The notes under the pieces are model-generated. The model was not told the DNA's origin, did no database searches, and was given only the letters and a program-made list of their open reading frames with translations. The translations under genes were made by a program, and so were the position numbers. A DNA stretch of 64,000 nt from Neopestalotiopsis rosae (Eukaryota; Ascomycota; Sordariomycetes; Amphisphaeriales; Sporocadaceae), in assembly GCA_023078685.1 (NCBI GenBank), contig JALGAS010000001.1, forward strand, positions 1,674,001 to 1,738,000, written 5' to 3'. Shown in pieces: positions 10,337 to 21,012 of this stretch (position 1 is its first letter; each line of letters opens with the position of its first letter).

Positions 10337-11299
10337 TCAAGTCGCAACGATGATATATAGTAACCGCCGAAGGTCTTCTCCATTAGTCCAGACTTGATGC
10401 TTCAAGAAGAGTCTAGGGTTTAAATGGGTGATCAAATACGCGAACAAGGAAAAGTGGTCACATTAGGATCTTGTTATGTTTTGATAAGATATAGATATTC
10501 GATTGAGTTTGTCCTCTTCTTACACACTCTTCGTCTTTCGCGTACGGACGCTGACAGGGATGATAAAAGCATAGCATCTCTCGATAAGTATTTGCTTTTC
10601 CTGCTCCAAACCCTGGCCATATCTTCAAGACAGTGCAAACTGGCTATAGTCCTTCGTGGCAGTTTTCTCCGGGTCGAAAGAGGAAAAAGAATCTTTTTCC
10701 TTAAATATACACAATGGTTTACGTTGACACATGAAACAATGGCCACTCTCAGAGTGAGCTCCGCGTAAATTGAAGGTCTCCGAATAAAGACAGCCGTCTT
10801 TTCGACCATATGAACATAGTTGGGACTCACAAATACGGGCTTCAGTGACGTGTTCAGGGAGTATGTCATCCGCTGTAACATGGGGTGGTGATCTGTCAAC
10901 CCGGGAATCATCCCCGACGTTATAACGTCTCCAAGTAATCTGACATGACTTTTTGTGGGCAGACTACGCTCTGCAGGTTCAGGCGCTGGGAATTCTGCAG
11001 GACCGGGGAATTGCGCAATTTATCACCGGAAGTAGACCGTCTGTACTCAGATTTTTAGTCCACATGTGATTGGGAGGACAAGAGAAACACAGCCTCAACA
11101 TAGATCAGGACCGTCATGGGGATTCCTCTCCATAGAATTTTGAGGTTTCAGCTGGAGCCTATGCCGCAAACAATCCCAATATCCCTGTTAGTTCGATGGG
11201 AGCGGCGATGCAAGGGGATGTGATGAGTACTTAAGAGAAAGACCTCCTTCAATACCATTATTATCGCCGTTCCCTTCGCTCGTACACCCAGGCGAACCT
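10337..11299. other. Intergenic, no gene recognised
   Basis: A 145-residue minus-strand ORF at 10474-10911 has no recognisable domain or plausible codon pattern. Nothing else seen. Confidence 0.45.
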
Positions 11300-11981
11300 T
11301 TGAACGACAACCCCCGACACTTTCCCGTCGAACCAGTCTGGTTCTCCGGGCGCAACATGTATTCCATTTCGAGGATGCCTGATCCATCAAACGAGGTCGA
11401 AGAAGCCCGAAGCCCAAGAAATGTACAGACGATGCCGCTATGGAGCGCGCGCTACGACTTTCAGCAGTTTCGCCAATCGTGCTTACCCCAATACCCAATA
11501 CTTTCGCTCGAGCAATTGAACAGTCTGGAAGCCTTCGCACTTGGGCTGACGCACGGTACAATCGCTATGGATGGCGGTGATGACAGTCGACTGACGAAGT
11601 ACGCTCTTGTCCTATTGGTCATCGCCATCAATAATCGCTTCTCGAAGCCGAATGCCGACTTGAGGCCCCAACTTGCGGAAATCAGGGGGCTAATTAGTGG
11701 TATCAAGGAACATGAGGGTTTACAAAGCGTCGTTGCGCACGTGTGGGTAGCATGGCTATCGCAACTTTTACACAACCATGCCAACGCTATAGCGCACATA
11801 CAAACAGCTATGGATTTACATCACGCAGTCGCAAAGGATGAACACACAATGCAGCATCGAGTGATCGAGTGGAGCTGCGCTCTGATATACAGGTAAGAAA
11901 CCTGCCAACATTGTCAATAGAACCACGTTAATTCTCCAAGTGAAAATAAAACGCCACAGGATCTTGCTCGCATCAACTTAA
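11300..11981 (+). CDS. Hypothetical protein, possible remnant of a fungal transcription-factor-like regulator
   Basis: The main exon is 11300-11892. A GTAAGA donor at 11893 and an acceptor at 11959 join six more residues before a stop at 11981, giving about 204 residues. The first residues may be 5' UTR; another Met lies 20 codons in. The protein is mostly helical, with LTKYALVLLVIAINNRF and VAHVWVAWLSQLLHNHANA. This resembles the helical middle-homology region of fungal Zn2Cys6 factors, but no zinc cluster is present. It sits about 1 kb downstream of the GMC gene on the same strand. No firm function. Confidence 0.5.
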
Positions 11982-11999
11982 CTGTAGACCGACCTCAAC

Positions 12000-12800
12000 T
12001 TGAACAATTTTGGAATGGCATAGGAAAAGGGGAGCTAATCGTTTTCACTAATCGCCTCAAAGCTCTTGCCGCAACTCAAATTCGTTCTACTAGATACCTT
12101 TGACAAATAATGGCAATTCAAGATTGGCTCGTATAAATTTGAGACTTCACATTCAACTGGACTGTTCATACCGCTGCTTACAATGTCGATTTGACTGGAA
12201 TGAGCTCATTCCCTCCTCTACTCTTCTCTATCACGTTGTTGCGTATCTTCACCCTCGTTTGAATTCATTTTGCACGCTCTTCTTTCACTTCTCTTCGGAA
12301 TCAAGGACAAGGAATGGGAAAGAACGTTTGTATCGGACTCGAATGTCTCTCTAGCTGTATCCTGTAACTTCAAGTCTCCATTCATTATATTCGCATATGA
12401 CGTACCAAGGGATAGCAATAATAAAGAAATGATCTTGTATTGGCACAACATCGAGGCTCCCCGGAAAGTATGGTGCTTGCTAGTGATGGGGAGAAAGCCT
12501 TCAGACTAGCGAAGACGTATTCAAGAAACATATACTGTAGTTGATATCCTGCCCATGCGACTGCGGCAGAGCCGAGCTGCAATTCACAAACATAACTAAA
12601 GAGACTTGTACTGGTCGAATAGCTTAACATGGTTTATAATGGGCAATGAATAAATGTGTACAGTTTCCTGCTGAGTTTCTCAGTATGTCTGTCGGACACC
12701 GGTGATCTAGATCACAAAAGTATCTTGGGCGATTTCAAGCTTATTTTGCTCGGGACTCGACGTTCCAAGACGACCCGCACACCCGAGTACACATACCACT
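12000..12800. other. Gene-poor stretch
   Basis: Only short overlapping ORFs on both strands without domains. Nothing recognised. Confidence 0.45.
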
Positions 12801-12804
12801 GTAC

Positions 12805-13262
12805 ATGCGTGTATCGGCTCTCCGCATTCTGGCGAAGATTCGTTCCAAAGGGCATCCCATGTCACGTATCGACATGTCTTGGGACGAGCGGTCCATGGAC
12901 ACTATTTTGCCCGGCATCCGTCATCCGACCCACGTTTTAGATATGCTTTACGCATGTACTAAAGAAGAGCGGGAGGAGGCGCTCAATGCCATGGTTTTGC
13001 GCGGTCTAGAGCGTGAGGAGGGGTTGGTGGCCGTCATATACTGCGACTCATTGTAGGTATAGCGACAATACAAACGAATCAGACCCGTCAGAAAGATTCA
13101 TAGACGGCTCCGACGATGGAGAAAGCCTTGCAGATTTCGTTGCACGGAGACGACCGTTTCGGAGGACAGCGGCGATGGCGAAAGCCTTTCCTCTGGCAAA
13201 GAAAGCACTGATGTAATGGATGATATGGAAATGATCAAAGATGCACTCGAGAGCCTGGTTTA
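12805..13262 (+). pseudogene. Degenerate gene of unknown function
   Basis: An 83-codon ORF (12805-13056) with a charged, coding-like composition ends at a TAG. Downstream two other frames keep acidic coding-like text: SDDGESLADFVARR in one, then SEDSGDGESLSSGKESTD ending at 13262 in another. The frame switches suggest one or two indels in a former acidic protein, or unrecognised introns. No domain is identifiable. Confidence 0.35.
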
Positions 13263-13274
13263 GCTTCTTAAATA

Positions 13275-13618
13275 AGCTTTCTACGCGGTTTTTCTAGTCG
13301 CCCAATCCATCGTAAGTCGCTCTCAAAATGCTCTGGGTTGCGCCTTGACTGCCTTGCATGACATTTCACAACACACTGGGCTTGTCTCCAGGGAGTCCTG
13401 AGACGGACAAAGTCAAATATTGATCTAACTGCTACCTGCTGCACGAAGACAAGATGTGCAATACCCGACATCATCTGCTCTCCAATTGTCAGCTAATAGT
13501 AAGTTCCTTCTGTGATCTCGATGATACCAACGACGCCTCCTCAATCTCTGGTTCAGGAATCCCATAGCAACAACTGTGGTGGGAGAACTGGGTTGAGTCA
13601 AGCATTGGTATTGTGGTA
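13275..13618. repeat. Segmental duplication, copy 1 (partner 59453-59812)
   Basis: This stretch, covering the 3' end of the RING-finger gene and its downstream flank, aligns collinearly with 59453-59812. Blocks such as CTGCTGCACGAAGACAAGAT and ACCAACGACGCCTCCT are identical. Divergence is clearly higher than in the 381-bp duplication (roughly 80-85% identity by eye), with an extra about 16 bp in the partner. The intact gene is here, so the 59 kb copy is derived. Confidence 0.85.
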
Positions 13619-14018
13619 CCCAAGGGCTCTCGAAGATGAGGTGGCCACAAACTGGATGTCTTGCTACGTCTCGGCATACGGGACATGTCGGAGCTATCCA
13701 GGAGGATTCATCAGGGCGATTGATCAATTCTTGAAACCAGGTTTGGATGCAAATGCTCCCGAACTTGTGGCCGCAGTGAAGCAAAACCTGTGTTTCCGCT
13801 TCTCCTTCATGATTTGGCAGTCCAAATGAATTTTGGCAGATGATGCATTCATCATCTTGAGTAGGAAGAAACGAGGAATGATGCTCTTCATTCGTCGCTC
13901 TGGCGTCGCGGCAGTCGAACTCCTCAGTAAGTGGACCAAGTTGATGTTGGTGGGCACGGTTCCTTTTCCAACGGATTCCCTTCCGAATCAGCACAAGAAC
14001 TTTTCGCAGCCGAGTCAT
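13425..14018 (-). CDS. RING-finger protein (probable E3 ubiquitin ligase-like) lacking one zinc ligand
   Basis: A single-exon ORF of 197 residues starting at ATG 14018. Zinc ligands visible are C58 and C61 (DECIIC), C82 and H84 (HCGHKFG), C90 (SICI), and C112 and C115 (TCPVC). A RING-H2 finger normally has His or Cys at the position of G87, so ligand five is missing. The fold may be altered or an adjacent residue may substitute. RING proteins recruit E2 enzymes for ubiquitin transfer. The N-terminus is basic; the C-terminal 80 residues have no domain, and their DNA is duplicated at 59.5 kb. The gene is otherwise open and plausible. Confidence 0.75.
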   Translation of the reverse strand: MTRLRKVLVLIRKGIRWKRNRAHQHQLGPLTEEFDCRDARATNEEHHSSFLPTQDDECIICQNSFGLPNHEGEAETQVLLHCGHKFGSICIQTWFQELINRPDESSWIAPTCPVCRDVARHPVCGHLIFESPWVPQYQCLTQPSSPTTVVAMGFLNQRLRRRRWYHRDHRRNLLLADNWRADDVGYCTSCLRAAGSS

Positions 14019-14683
14019 CGGAAGATACTTTTGGCAGCGAAGCTCCGTTGTATATTCGCATTCGTGATAGTAGATGTAGTCTTCTTGATGCGTCTGCGGC
14101 AGTCTGTCTATTGATCAGCACCCGCCCTTTCGGTGCACTTTGGAGTCTGTGCTGGAAAGATAGCTGCAAAACTTACACTTGCAACCGTAACTACTGTCCC
14201 ATAGTATTTTCCGAGGCGATACTGATATGAGCCTTCAGATTGGAAAGTAGCAGAAATATTTGTTTGTTGGAATATGTCACAAGAATCCAGTCGGTCAGCA
14301 GAATGCCGATAGCTGCGATGTAAGCAGCCTTAAACCTTGACTCGATTTATATGGACGTACTTGGGATGAAATCGTGGCTGAGATCATATTGTAACGGAAC
14401 CCAAAGCATGCTTAAATGAGTTTCACACATAATTCTGGAAGACTATAACGGAACTTTGGAGACAATTTATTCTATGTCGTCCTTGTTATTCACTTGAGCC
14501 TTTAGGATGATCGAACCCGCCCTTTTTACAGAAAGCGCTGTGATGAATATGGAAACGACGCGGAAGATAACAGTCTCCAAAATGCCATTTTCGTGTCAAT
14601 ATTACGATGTGAAAATATGCCGTGTACAGGTGAAAGATTATAGCTTTAGCTTCTACATATCCTGGCGGACCTTCATAGCTGCT
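14019..14683. other. Intergenic
   Basis: No gene recognised between the RING gene start and the CTTCTGTG repeat array. Confidence 0.4.
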
Positions 14684-14880
14684 TGGATACTCGTTTGTGC
14701 CTTAGTACTCTTCTGTGTTGTGTTACTCTTCTGTGTTGTGTTACTCTTCTGTGTCAGGATACTGTTCTGTGTTAGGATATTGTGTCGTGTTATAAATACT
14801 CTTCTGTGGCGGGATACTCTTCTATGCTACAGACAACAAGGATTCTTTTCCGGAATTGTGGGTAAGTCGTGGAGCTCCCT
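14684..14880 (+). repeat. Dispersed CTTCTGTG element, copy 2
   Basis: About seven degenerate units around TACTCTTCTGTGTTG at 14684-14828 are followed by a core of about 49 bp at 14830-14878. The core starts CAGACAACAAGGATTCT, has TTCCGGAATTGTG in the middle and ends CGTGGAGCTCC. The 41820-41867 core matches it closely. An ORF read through the array has a repeated, hydrophobic translation and is not a credible gene. Confidence 0.85.
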
Positions 14881-15239
14881 ATAGTTACCAGACTGTCGGG
14901 ACATGAACTATCGCAAGAAGAAAGCAGCACATGCGAGAACAGTGGACGGATCTGTGCTTGCAGTACATTTCCAGCATTGACGGAAGAATCTTACTCATGT
15001 CACATTCTGTCCCAAGCGAAGCAAAACGAATTCCTCTACGAGATACACCGATCGTACACGGTAAAAGCGCTGTGAAAGAGCATGACATCGATTAGACACT
15101 TGCAGTTGCACAGCCTGTCATCACGATATAGGACGTATTCTGAAATTTCAACGTCGGACCTTTCCGGTAGCTTTTCGAATCCGAGTATCATCATGGTAGG
15201 CGATGCATCACCGGCAAACAAATACGATAATCGCTATTG

Positions 15240-15830
15240 AATCACACGAGTCATGATCCATTCCACCAGGACCAGGCGATGAACAGGTTGGTTCTTCTTT
15301 GTTGCCCATGCCTGGAAAAGTCTCCTCGCAAAAATGTCTCAACTCATTTCCGTGTCCTGTCAAGCGTGCGCGCTCGCTTGCACTTCTGGGTCGGACCGCA
15401 GTACGAGCGTCTGTTGCATGGCCCAAAAGCATACCGACCACTCGACAATGGATCGGAACATGGTGCTGCAAATGTTCGCTCTCTTTTGTGGAACCCAACG
15501 ATCTGCCGGGCTCGGGTCTGGTACTAGACTGGGATTGCAGTTGCAGCCGCGTGTTGGTCCTTATCCAAGGCTACGGAAGAATATCGCGTTGGCCGCCGTC
15601 TGACCTGGTCAATTTGCGACAGTTCCATGCCATACTGCTTACCACCGATTTGCGCCTGTACGTAGCGTCATTCCGGGGCAATCCTATACGATATTTGCTT
15701 CCAGGCAGGTTAAATTTGTATCAACATGTCTTGCGGTGGAGACCAACCAAAACTGTTGCCTGGATTCCCAGCCCAACCCCTGGCGCTAGAAGAGATATTT
15801 GGAAGCCAAAACGGGTATGAAAATGATCAG
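15240..15830 (+). repeat. Old dispersed repeat, copy B (partner 6237-6855, inverted)
   Basis: The plus strand aligns with the minus strand of copy A over almost the whole length. Its 173-residue ORF (15299-15820) shares only short peptide strings with the copy A ORF because the frames differ, so protein-level constraint is not evident. No terminal repeats identified. Confidence 0.75.
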
Positions 15831-15941
15831 TACATGTAAGCAGTTTCCTAGTGCAAAGCTTGGCTATTAATGTAAGAAGTTGCGGGCAGTCAGGGATGGA
15901 ACGAGCGTGCCTAAGTCTTTGTTTGTTCCCAACACAGAAGA

Positions 15942-16310
15942 GTAATCCATCGCAGAATAATATCCAACCACAGAACGGCATCCAACCACAGAACAGTATC
16001 CAACCACAGAACGGCATCCAACCACAGAACGGCATCCAACCACAGAACAGTATCCAACCACAGAACAGTATCCAACCACAGAACAGTATCCAACCACAGA
16101 ACGGTATCCAACCACAGAACAGTATTAAAACACAGAAAAGTAGCCCAGCATGGAAAAGTAGCCCAACACGGAAGAGTATCCTAGAAGAGTATCCAATCAT
16201 AGAAGAGTACCCCAGCACAGAAAGGAATTCCAATACAGAAGAAGAGTAGCCAAGCATGGAAGAGTGCCCTGTCACAGAAGGTGATTCCAACACAGTAGAG
16301 TATCTCGACA
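15942..16310. repeat. 18-bp minisatellite grading into CACAGAAG units
   Basis: From about 15965 to 16130 roughly nine to ten copies of an 18-bp unit (ATCCAACCACAGAACGGC, with G/A variation) are arranged head to tail. To either side the units decay to CACAGAAGAGTATCC-type motifs. These are the reverse complement of the CTTCTGTG units in the 14.7, 16.4 and 41.7 kb arrays. Because 18 is a multiple of three, the plus strand reads as Ile-Gln-Pro-Gln-Asn-Gly/Ser repeats, but no gene is inferred. Confidence 0.9.
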
Positions 16311-16435
16311 ACAACTACTCCGCCTCCAACAGTCTAGAGCGGATATCCTTCTGAAATTCGACGATTGAATAGAACATAAGTAATGGTGATTTCAGAGTGG
16401 CACAATCTCGACGTAGTATTCTGTCCTGTTTATCT

Positions 16436-16540
16436 AGGCTACTCTTCTGTGGTGAGATACACTTCTGTGGTGGACACTCTTCTGTGTCTCTTCTGTGGTG
16501 GGATACACTTCTGCGTTAGGACAATATTCTGTGTCTTTTC
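16436..16540 (+). repeat. CTTCTGTG array, short copy
   Basis: Five to six units (GATACACTTCTGTGGTGG and similar) in plus orientation, inverted relative to the 15942-16310 array. The conserved core found with the other copies is absent here. Confidence 0.75.
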
Positions 16541-16833
16541 TGTGTACTGAATTCATGGATCGCTTGACGAACAAGGGATTTGAAGGTGTGATATTTGACC
16601 GCGTGACATCGCCAGATTGGGAATTCGCTTAGTTGGCGATTGAACAGCTTCTGAAGGAAAGCATTCTATGGTAAAGAAAGTGTTACTGTACATTAAGTTA
16701 GGTAATGAGATTGACTCATCTAAAGAAGCACTCGAGTTGCAAGCTGTAATTAGAAATAGTAAAAGTCTATCAAGGCCACACTAAGATCTAATCTGAGCTA
16801 TCGCGTAAAGTGTGCATCAAAAACACTGTACTA

Positions 16834-18108
16834 TTAAAGCTCCTGATAAAAACTAAGACCATCTAGACCTTCTATGCGGTCTACAGATATAATTTCGTTC
16901 ACCAAAGACGTCATGGCAGTAGATGGAAAGCGCAGGTTGTCAGCAGTTGAATTGTGCGTAACCACCCAGTGCTTGCTGCTGGAACTGGTATCCCTGACCA
17001 GAGCCAGAATGACGTCCCAGCTGCCATCGTTGATGAGGGCGGCGTTCTGAAAGTCGAATTGGCGCATGTGGTGCTGATGCGACGAAATCACCTCAGTCAC
17101 CTGTGGCACACTCAAGGTCGCGTTGTGTAAAGACAGATTTCTTAGCTTGCGTAATTTGATCGGCTTTCTCTTTGAAGACGCTGGCAAGGCCACCTCTTTG
17201 ATTAACATTTGCGAGCTTCCAGGCGGCGTGAAGAATGGGTATTGTGCTAATGCGATAGGACAGGGACCCTTGCGACCAAGCCATGTAAATGTTAACTTCT
17301 CGAGACAGCCAGAGAAACTGCAAATATAGTCTTCAATGATCTTCAGGTGGTCCAGTCCGGGCGATGGGCCATCAAAGTCCCAAGCCTCTACTGATATGTG
17401 CAGTTTACGAATCTGCTTCCATCGTTTACCTGCCGAAGGTGTGCAGCCAAAGCCGAGGACATGGCGCAAGTATATAAAGGCCGAAGGATGTACGGAAGAC
17501 AGAGATAGTTTCATCAGCTTGGGTAAAGGCGCCCTCTCCATTGCGACACGAAGACTACTCAATGCATAGTCGACTATGCCACGCCTGTACCTCTCCTCGG
17601 GACGTTGTCCAGGTGTCTTGATTGTGATGTGTCTAATATTCGGCATATTTCTCAATGCATTGATGAAAGAAGATATATTGCAGGCCGCATGGAAAAGGGG
17701 TGGATATTGGTCCGTCAGAATCTTCCTGAGATCGCTCTCTTCAGATGTGAACTTAGCCGCCGTTGACGTGTTGGGGGTATACAGAAAGCTAATCTCACGC
17801 CCAGTCTCGTCGAGGAGTGGTGGTAAAAAGGTCGCACCGCAGTGTGGAAAGAGGAAAGTCAAATGCTCGATATAATGACCGATTCGTGACAAGGCCTCGA
17901 TCCTGTACTGCTTGGTAAAGGTGTTTGGGTTGAAGGACACGTTGGTTCGTAGGAAGAGCCGCCTTGTAATGACTTTGCAGCACACTGAAGATGCGAGCCG
18001 GACGTTGCAAATGTTTTCCTTGGGCAAAAGTTGAAAAATGACTTCCCGGATGTGCTCGTCCTGCCACAGGCAAAGGAATGCTTGTGGTACGGTCTTTGTG
18101 CCGCTCAT
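16834..18108 (-). CDS. F-box-like domain protein with leucine-rich C-terminal part
   Basis: A single-exon ORF of 424 residues. The N-terminal stretch LWQDEHIREVIFQLLPKENI followed by CNVRLASSVCCKVITRRLF has the spacing of a fungal F-box-like module at about 14-55. Such modules link a substrate to the SCF ubiquitin ligase through Skp1. The rest has regularly spaced hydrophobic strings (MPNIRHITIK, KLMKLSLSSV, KLRNLSLHNATLS) typical of degenerate leucine-rich repeats in fungal F-box proteins. The frame is uninterrupted. Target unknown. Confidence 0.72.
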   Translation of the reverse strand: MSGTKTVPQAFLCLWQDEHIREVIFQLLPKENICNVRLASSVCCKVITRRLFLRTNVSFNPNTFTKQYRIEALSRIGHYIEHLTFLFPHCGATFLPPLLDETGREISFLYTPNTSTAAKFTSEESDLRKILTDQYPPLFHAACNISSFINALRNMPNIRHITIKTPGQRPEERYRRGIVDYALSSLRVAMERAPLPKLMKLSLSSVHPSAFIYLRHVLGFGCTPSAGKRWKQIRKLHISVEAWDFDGPSPGLDHLKIIEDYICSFSGCLEKLTFTWLGRKGPCPIALAQYPFFTPPGSSQMLIKEVALPASSKRKPIKLRKLRNLSLHNATLSVPQVTEVISSHQHHMRQFDFQNAALINDGSWDVILALVRDTSSSSKHWVVTHNSTADNLRFPSTAMTSLVNEIISVDRIEGLDGLSFYQEL

Positions 18109-20086
18109 GCTGCTGTAGTGTTGCTCAGTAATGCCTTGTGTAGAGTATGAGCTGTTCTCCTTGGGTCAACCTGGAAGGGCAACGTGAAAGCGCGCAGCAG
18201 AACCGAACGGTGTCCCACTGTACAGACTTGGAGAGATAGCTGTCGTTTAGAGGTGTAAATTCACACCCAAGGCAAGAAAGTCAAAAAGAAGCTCGATGGA
18301 CTCACACACTGAGGACAAAAAACACGCGCAACACTTTTCACAAGAAAAGAAATCATTCGGTCATTGGGACTTATATATGCTGCAAAGAACGTCCAGCCAT
18401 TTTCCCATTTTGGAACATGTGTGTCTAATGCGAATATTCGCGGGTTGTCTCGGGATGGAAGGAGAGATACGTGGCAACTATGCTGCAGGAGGAAAATCTC
18501 GTATGCCGCAGAAAGCGTTCGAGTTCAAGTCAAGTGACATGAGTCGTGCTGCAGATGTGCCACTCCGCACCAAAATTAGATGCTTGATTGTGACAGGAGG
18601 AAGGTGCTAAACAATTCACAAGGTAAGACAGCCAAGTACGTCCTATGCATACACCGGTCCTTGGTGTCATATCCAAGCTGCAATGATTCTGTTGGTAAGT
18701 GTTAAACACCCTTGCGTGTACAGGGGCTGGGACACTGACTTTTCCTATCGAAGTGGCGCCTGACCGAGTTAAGATACATAGTACCACCACGTTTGATGCA
18801 GCACATCATCGCATGTGTCAAATGTCTGCATAGAAGAGGGACATAGTATCGTTCAACTAAGCAAAGAACTAGATTGAACTATGCAAGCAACGATATGTTT
18901 CCGTAAGAATTATCCACCTCTATCAACGTAGAAAGGGGTGGCGTGGATCATTTTCTCAGGTAAATGATCTCCAAGCTGGAGGGATCAAGTCAGACGTCTT
19001 CAGGAGCTACCTCATTTTCCTCCCTCGATCTTCAGCCCGAGTGGGTTTTATACGTGGGTCGGAATCCCAAATTGTGCCTTGCTTGCGATGGCAACCCTGC
19101 CTGCAGTAGATAGCCGGAGTTGAGATCTCAATGGTTTCGGTCGTCCGGTGATTGTTCCACCTCTAGAAACGCGTGGCGGTCATTCACCAGTCTATGCTTG
19201 GGATGTCATGACAGCCCATGTGACATACTGTAAAAGATTAGTAACAATCACTTACAATCACTTACAATCACTTACAACAGACTCTATAGTCCTTGTCGGG
19301 GCAAGCTTAGGTAATAGGTAATGTACCAGGTACTTGGCCTGTCATATTGTATGTAACTGGTGCTCTTTTTTTTTCTGGAGACACTATGTATAATAAAAAT
19401 GCTTTGCCGTCTTGTCTTGATCGGTGACCAACAAATAGAATCAAAATGGAGATCTTTTCAGCCCCCATGTACGGCTACAAAGCTTAGGACCTAATATAAA
19501 TCTGAATGCCGCAATAGACAACATACCTCATGTTGAATCGTTGTGAATAAGCTCCCATATTATCTAGGAGCCTCATATATTGAAATTTCAGGCGCTGCAT
19601 CCGTACTGCTGCACCTCACCAATGTTGACAGTGGCAGTTCTGAGCTATAGGGATGTCAGCCAGACGTTCCAGAGGCACAATGCCACACTCCATGTACTGT
19701 ATGAGCCTAAAAGTCTGTAAAACCTCCATTGCATATCAGAAAGCTCGGGACACAATTCTTTATTAGATACAATATGTTCCCATGGTCTACAAAACTAATG
19801 CTGGCAACAACCTCAGCTGGGAAATGCCACCTGTTTTCAGGCTTGGCAGGTTGGCATTTGGCGCATATTAGGAGAGCCACAATTCTGCCTTCTTAAGATG
19901 CATATGTCATCTAGCTAGACGTCAATGTTCACGTTCGCCTTGTATTACACCTTTCTTCGAACCTGTCTAGCTGAGTGCCGATGCTTTGTTTACTACGTCC
20001 AAAATGCCCCTTTTGGATCTGCATCGAGGTCAGTGAAATCCGATTTTTGGCTCAATTGAACACAAATAATATACCTCTGGAACACT
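18109..20086. other. Gene-poor stretch of about 2 kb
   Basis: Only short ORFs without domains. A 10-bp tandem repeat (CAATCACTTA, about 3.3 copies) lies at 19244-19277. A poly-T of nine lies near 19366. No gene supported. Confidence 0.5.
19244..19277. repeat. 10-bp tandem repeat
   Basis: About 3.3 perfect copies of CAATCACTTA. Confidence 0.85.
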
Positions 20087-20419
20087 CTATGCAATCAGGG
20101 GCCAATACGACATTTTCCAGATGGCCATTGTGTATTTTGCTGCACAGTATGTATAAACGTCCGTCGTCACTACCAACGTAGCATCAATGCGAGCCACCCA
20201 GAGCTTGGAAAGCGTTCCGTAGAGCACTGGGAGCAGGAACGTAGCTAGGTTAACGGCTAGTGCGCCCTCGTAGCGCTGGCGGAACCGCTGCGGACGGGCC
20301 TGAGTCCTTGCGGAGTCATGATCAGCCGCACTGCCGCGGTCCGCAGCCGTCCTACCCAGCGCTGCCGAAAATGATTCGCGCTGATGCGCATCAGCAATGG
20401 CGTCGTCGGGCTTGGATGA
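20087..20419 (-). pseudogene. Truncated N-terminal part of a fungal MATE-like membrane protein
   Basis: From ATG 20419 the frame gives about 90 residues that resemble the start of fungal MATE-type transporters. A polar cytosolic leader is followed by [20 protein letters not shown] and [14 protein letters not shown]. After that point (about 20150) the text loses the expected continuation and stops at 20087, and nothing downstream on the minus strand restores it. The gene is therefore truncated. Family assignment is from memory of the conserved string and is moderate. Confidence 0.5.
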
Positions 20420-21012
20420 CATTATGCAGATTGTCATAGATGAGAAGACAATAGAGTGACCGTCTCGATGCACCGGAGCATCTAACCATTATATTGATCG
20501 AAAGGCGGGGTAAATAGGATGCGGCAGCTAGCCCCCGTCCTTCATCCCAAGAGCTGGCAATAGATCTTCGACTTCCGGCCGCCCAAACTGATTTTCGTAA
20601 TTACCATACTTTCCACCACTTCTCCTCGAAGATAAGTTGACATGATGGAGATCGTGGCATTTGCTCAGGTATCGGTTTATTTTCCTGACATCGCTCGTAC
20701 ATATACAGCAGCCACTCAAGTCACGAGTCGTTCCTCTAGTTGATTGACACTATATGACATATGGAGTACAACTGCGCAGAGCTTGGGCTGGAGCATGAAG
20801 CGCTTGCTCTCTGCTCTCATATTGTCCCTTGCGAGTCTCTGAAGTGTGCGAAGGAGCACGCCCGTAATCGTGGGCTAGTACTTAATGTGTCTCGTTGGCC
20901 ATGCAGACAAGCATGGCACATATACGTTATCCATAGGACTCTGTAACCATTCATTGTATAATATCTATTATGGCACACCTGGGTGAACGAGGTCTATTAA
21001 GGTTTGCAATCC
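20420..21012. other. Intergenic
   Basis: Nothing recognised between the MATE-like fragment and the CDC25 gene. Confidence 0.4.

Noticed and set aside
10474..10911. 145-residue minus-strand ORF
   Set aside because: No domain, unusual composition and no splice or start support; treated as chance ORF.
8017..11981. Secondary-metabolite gene cluster around the GMC oxidoreductase
   Set aside because: No PKS, NRPS, terpene synthase, P450 or clear Zn2Cys6 regulator nearby; one oxidoreductase is not enough.
14507..14884. Hydrophobic 125-residue ORF resembling a membrane protein
   Set aside because: The hydrophobic stretch is the translated CTTCTGTG array of the dispersed repeat.
15851..16249. 132-residue ORF with Ile-Gln-Pro-Gln-Asn repeats, resembling a repetitive secreted or prion-like protein
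   Set aside because: It is created entirely by the 18-bp minisatellite, which is open on both strands. No signal peptide, and the array grades into non-coding repeat units.
15942..16310. CRISPR-like regular array
   Set aside because: Units are contiguous without unique spacers and the genome is eukaryotic.
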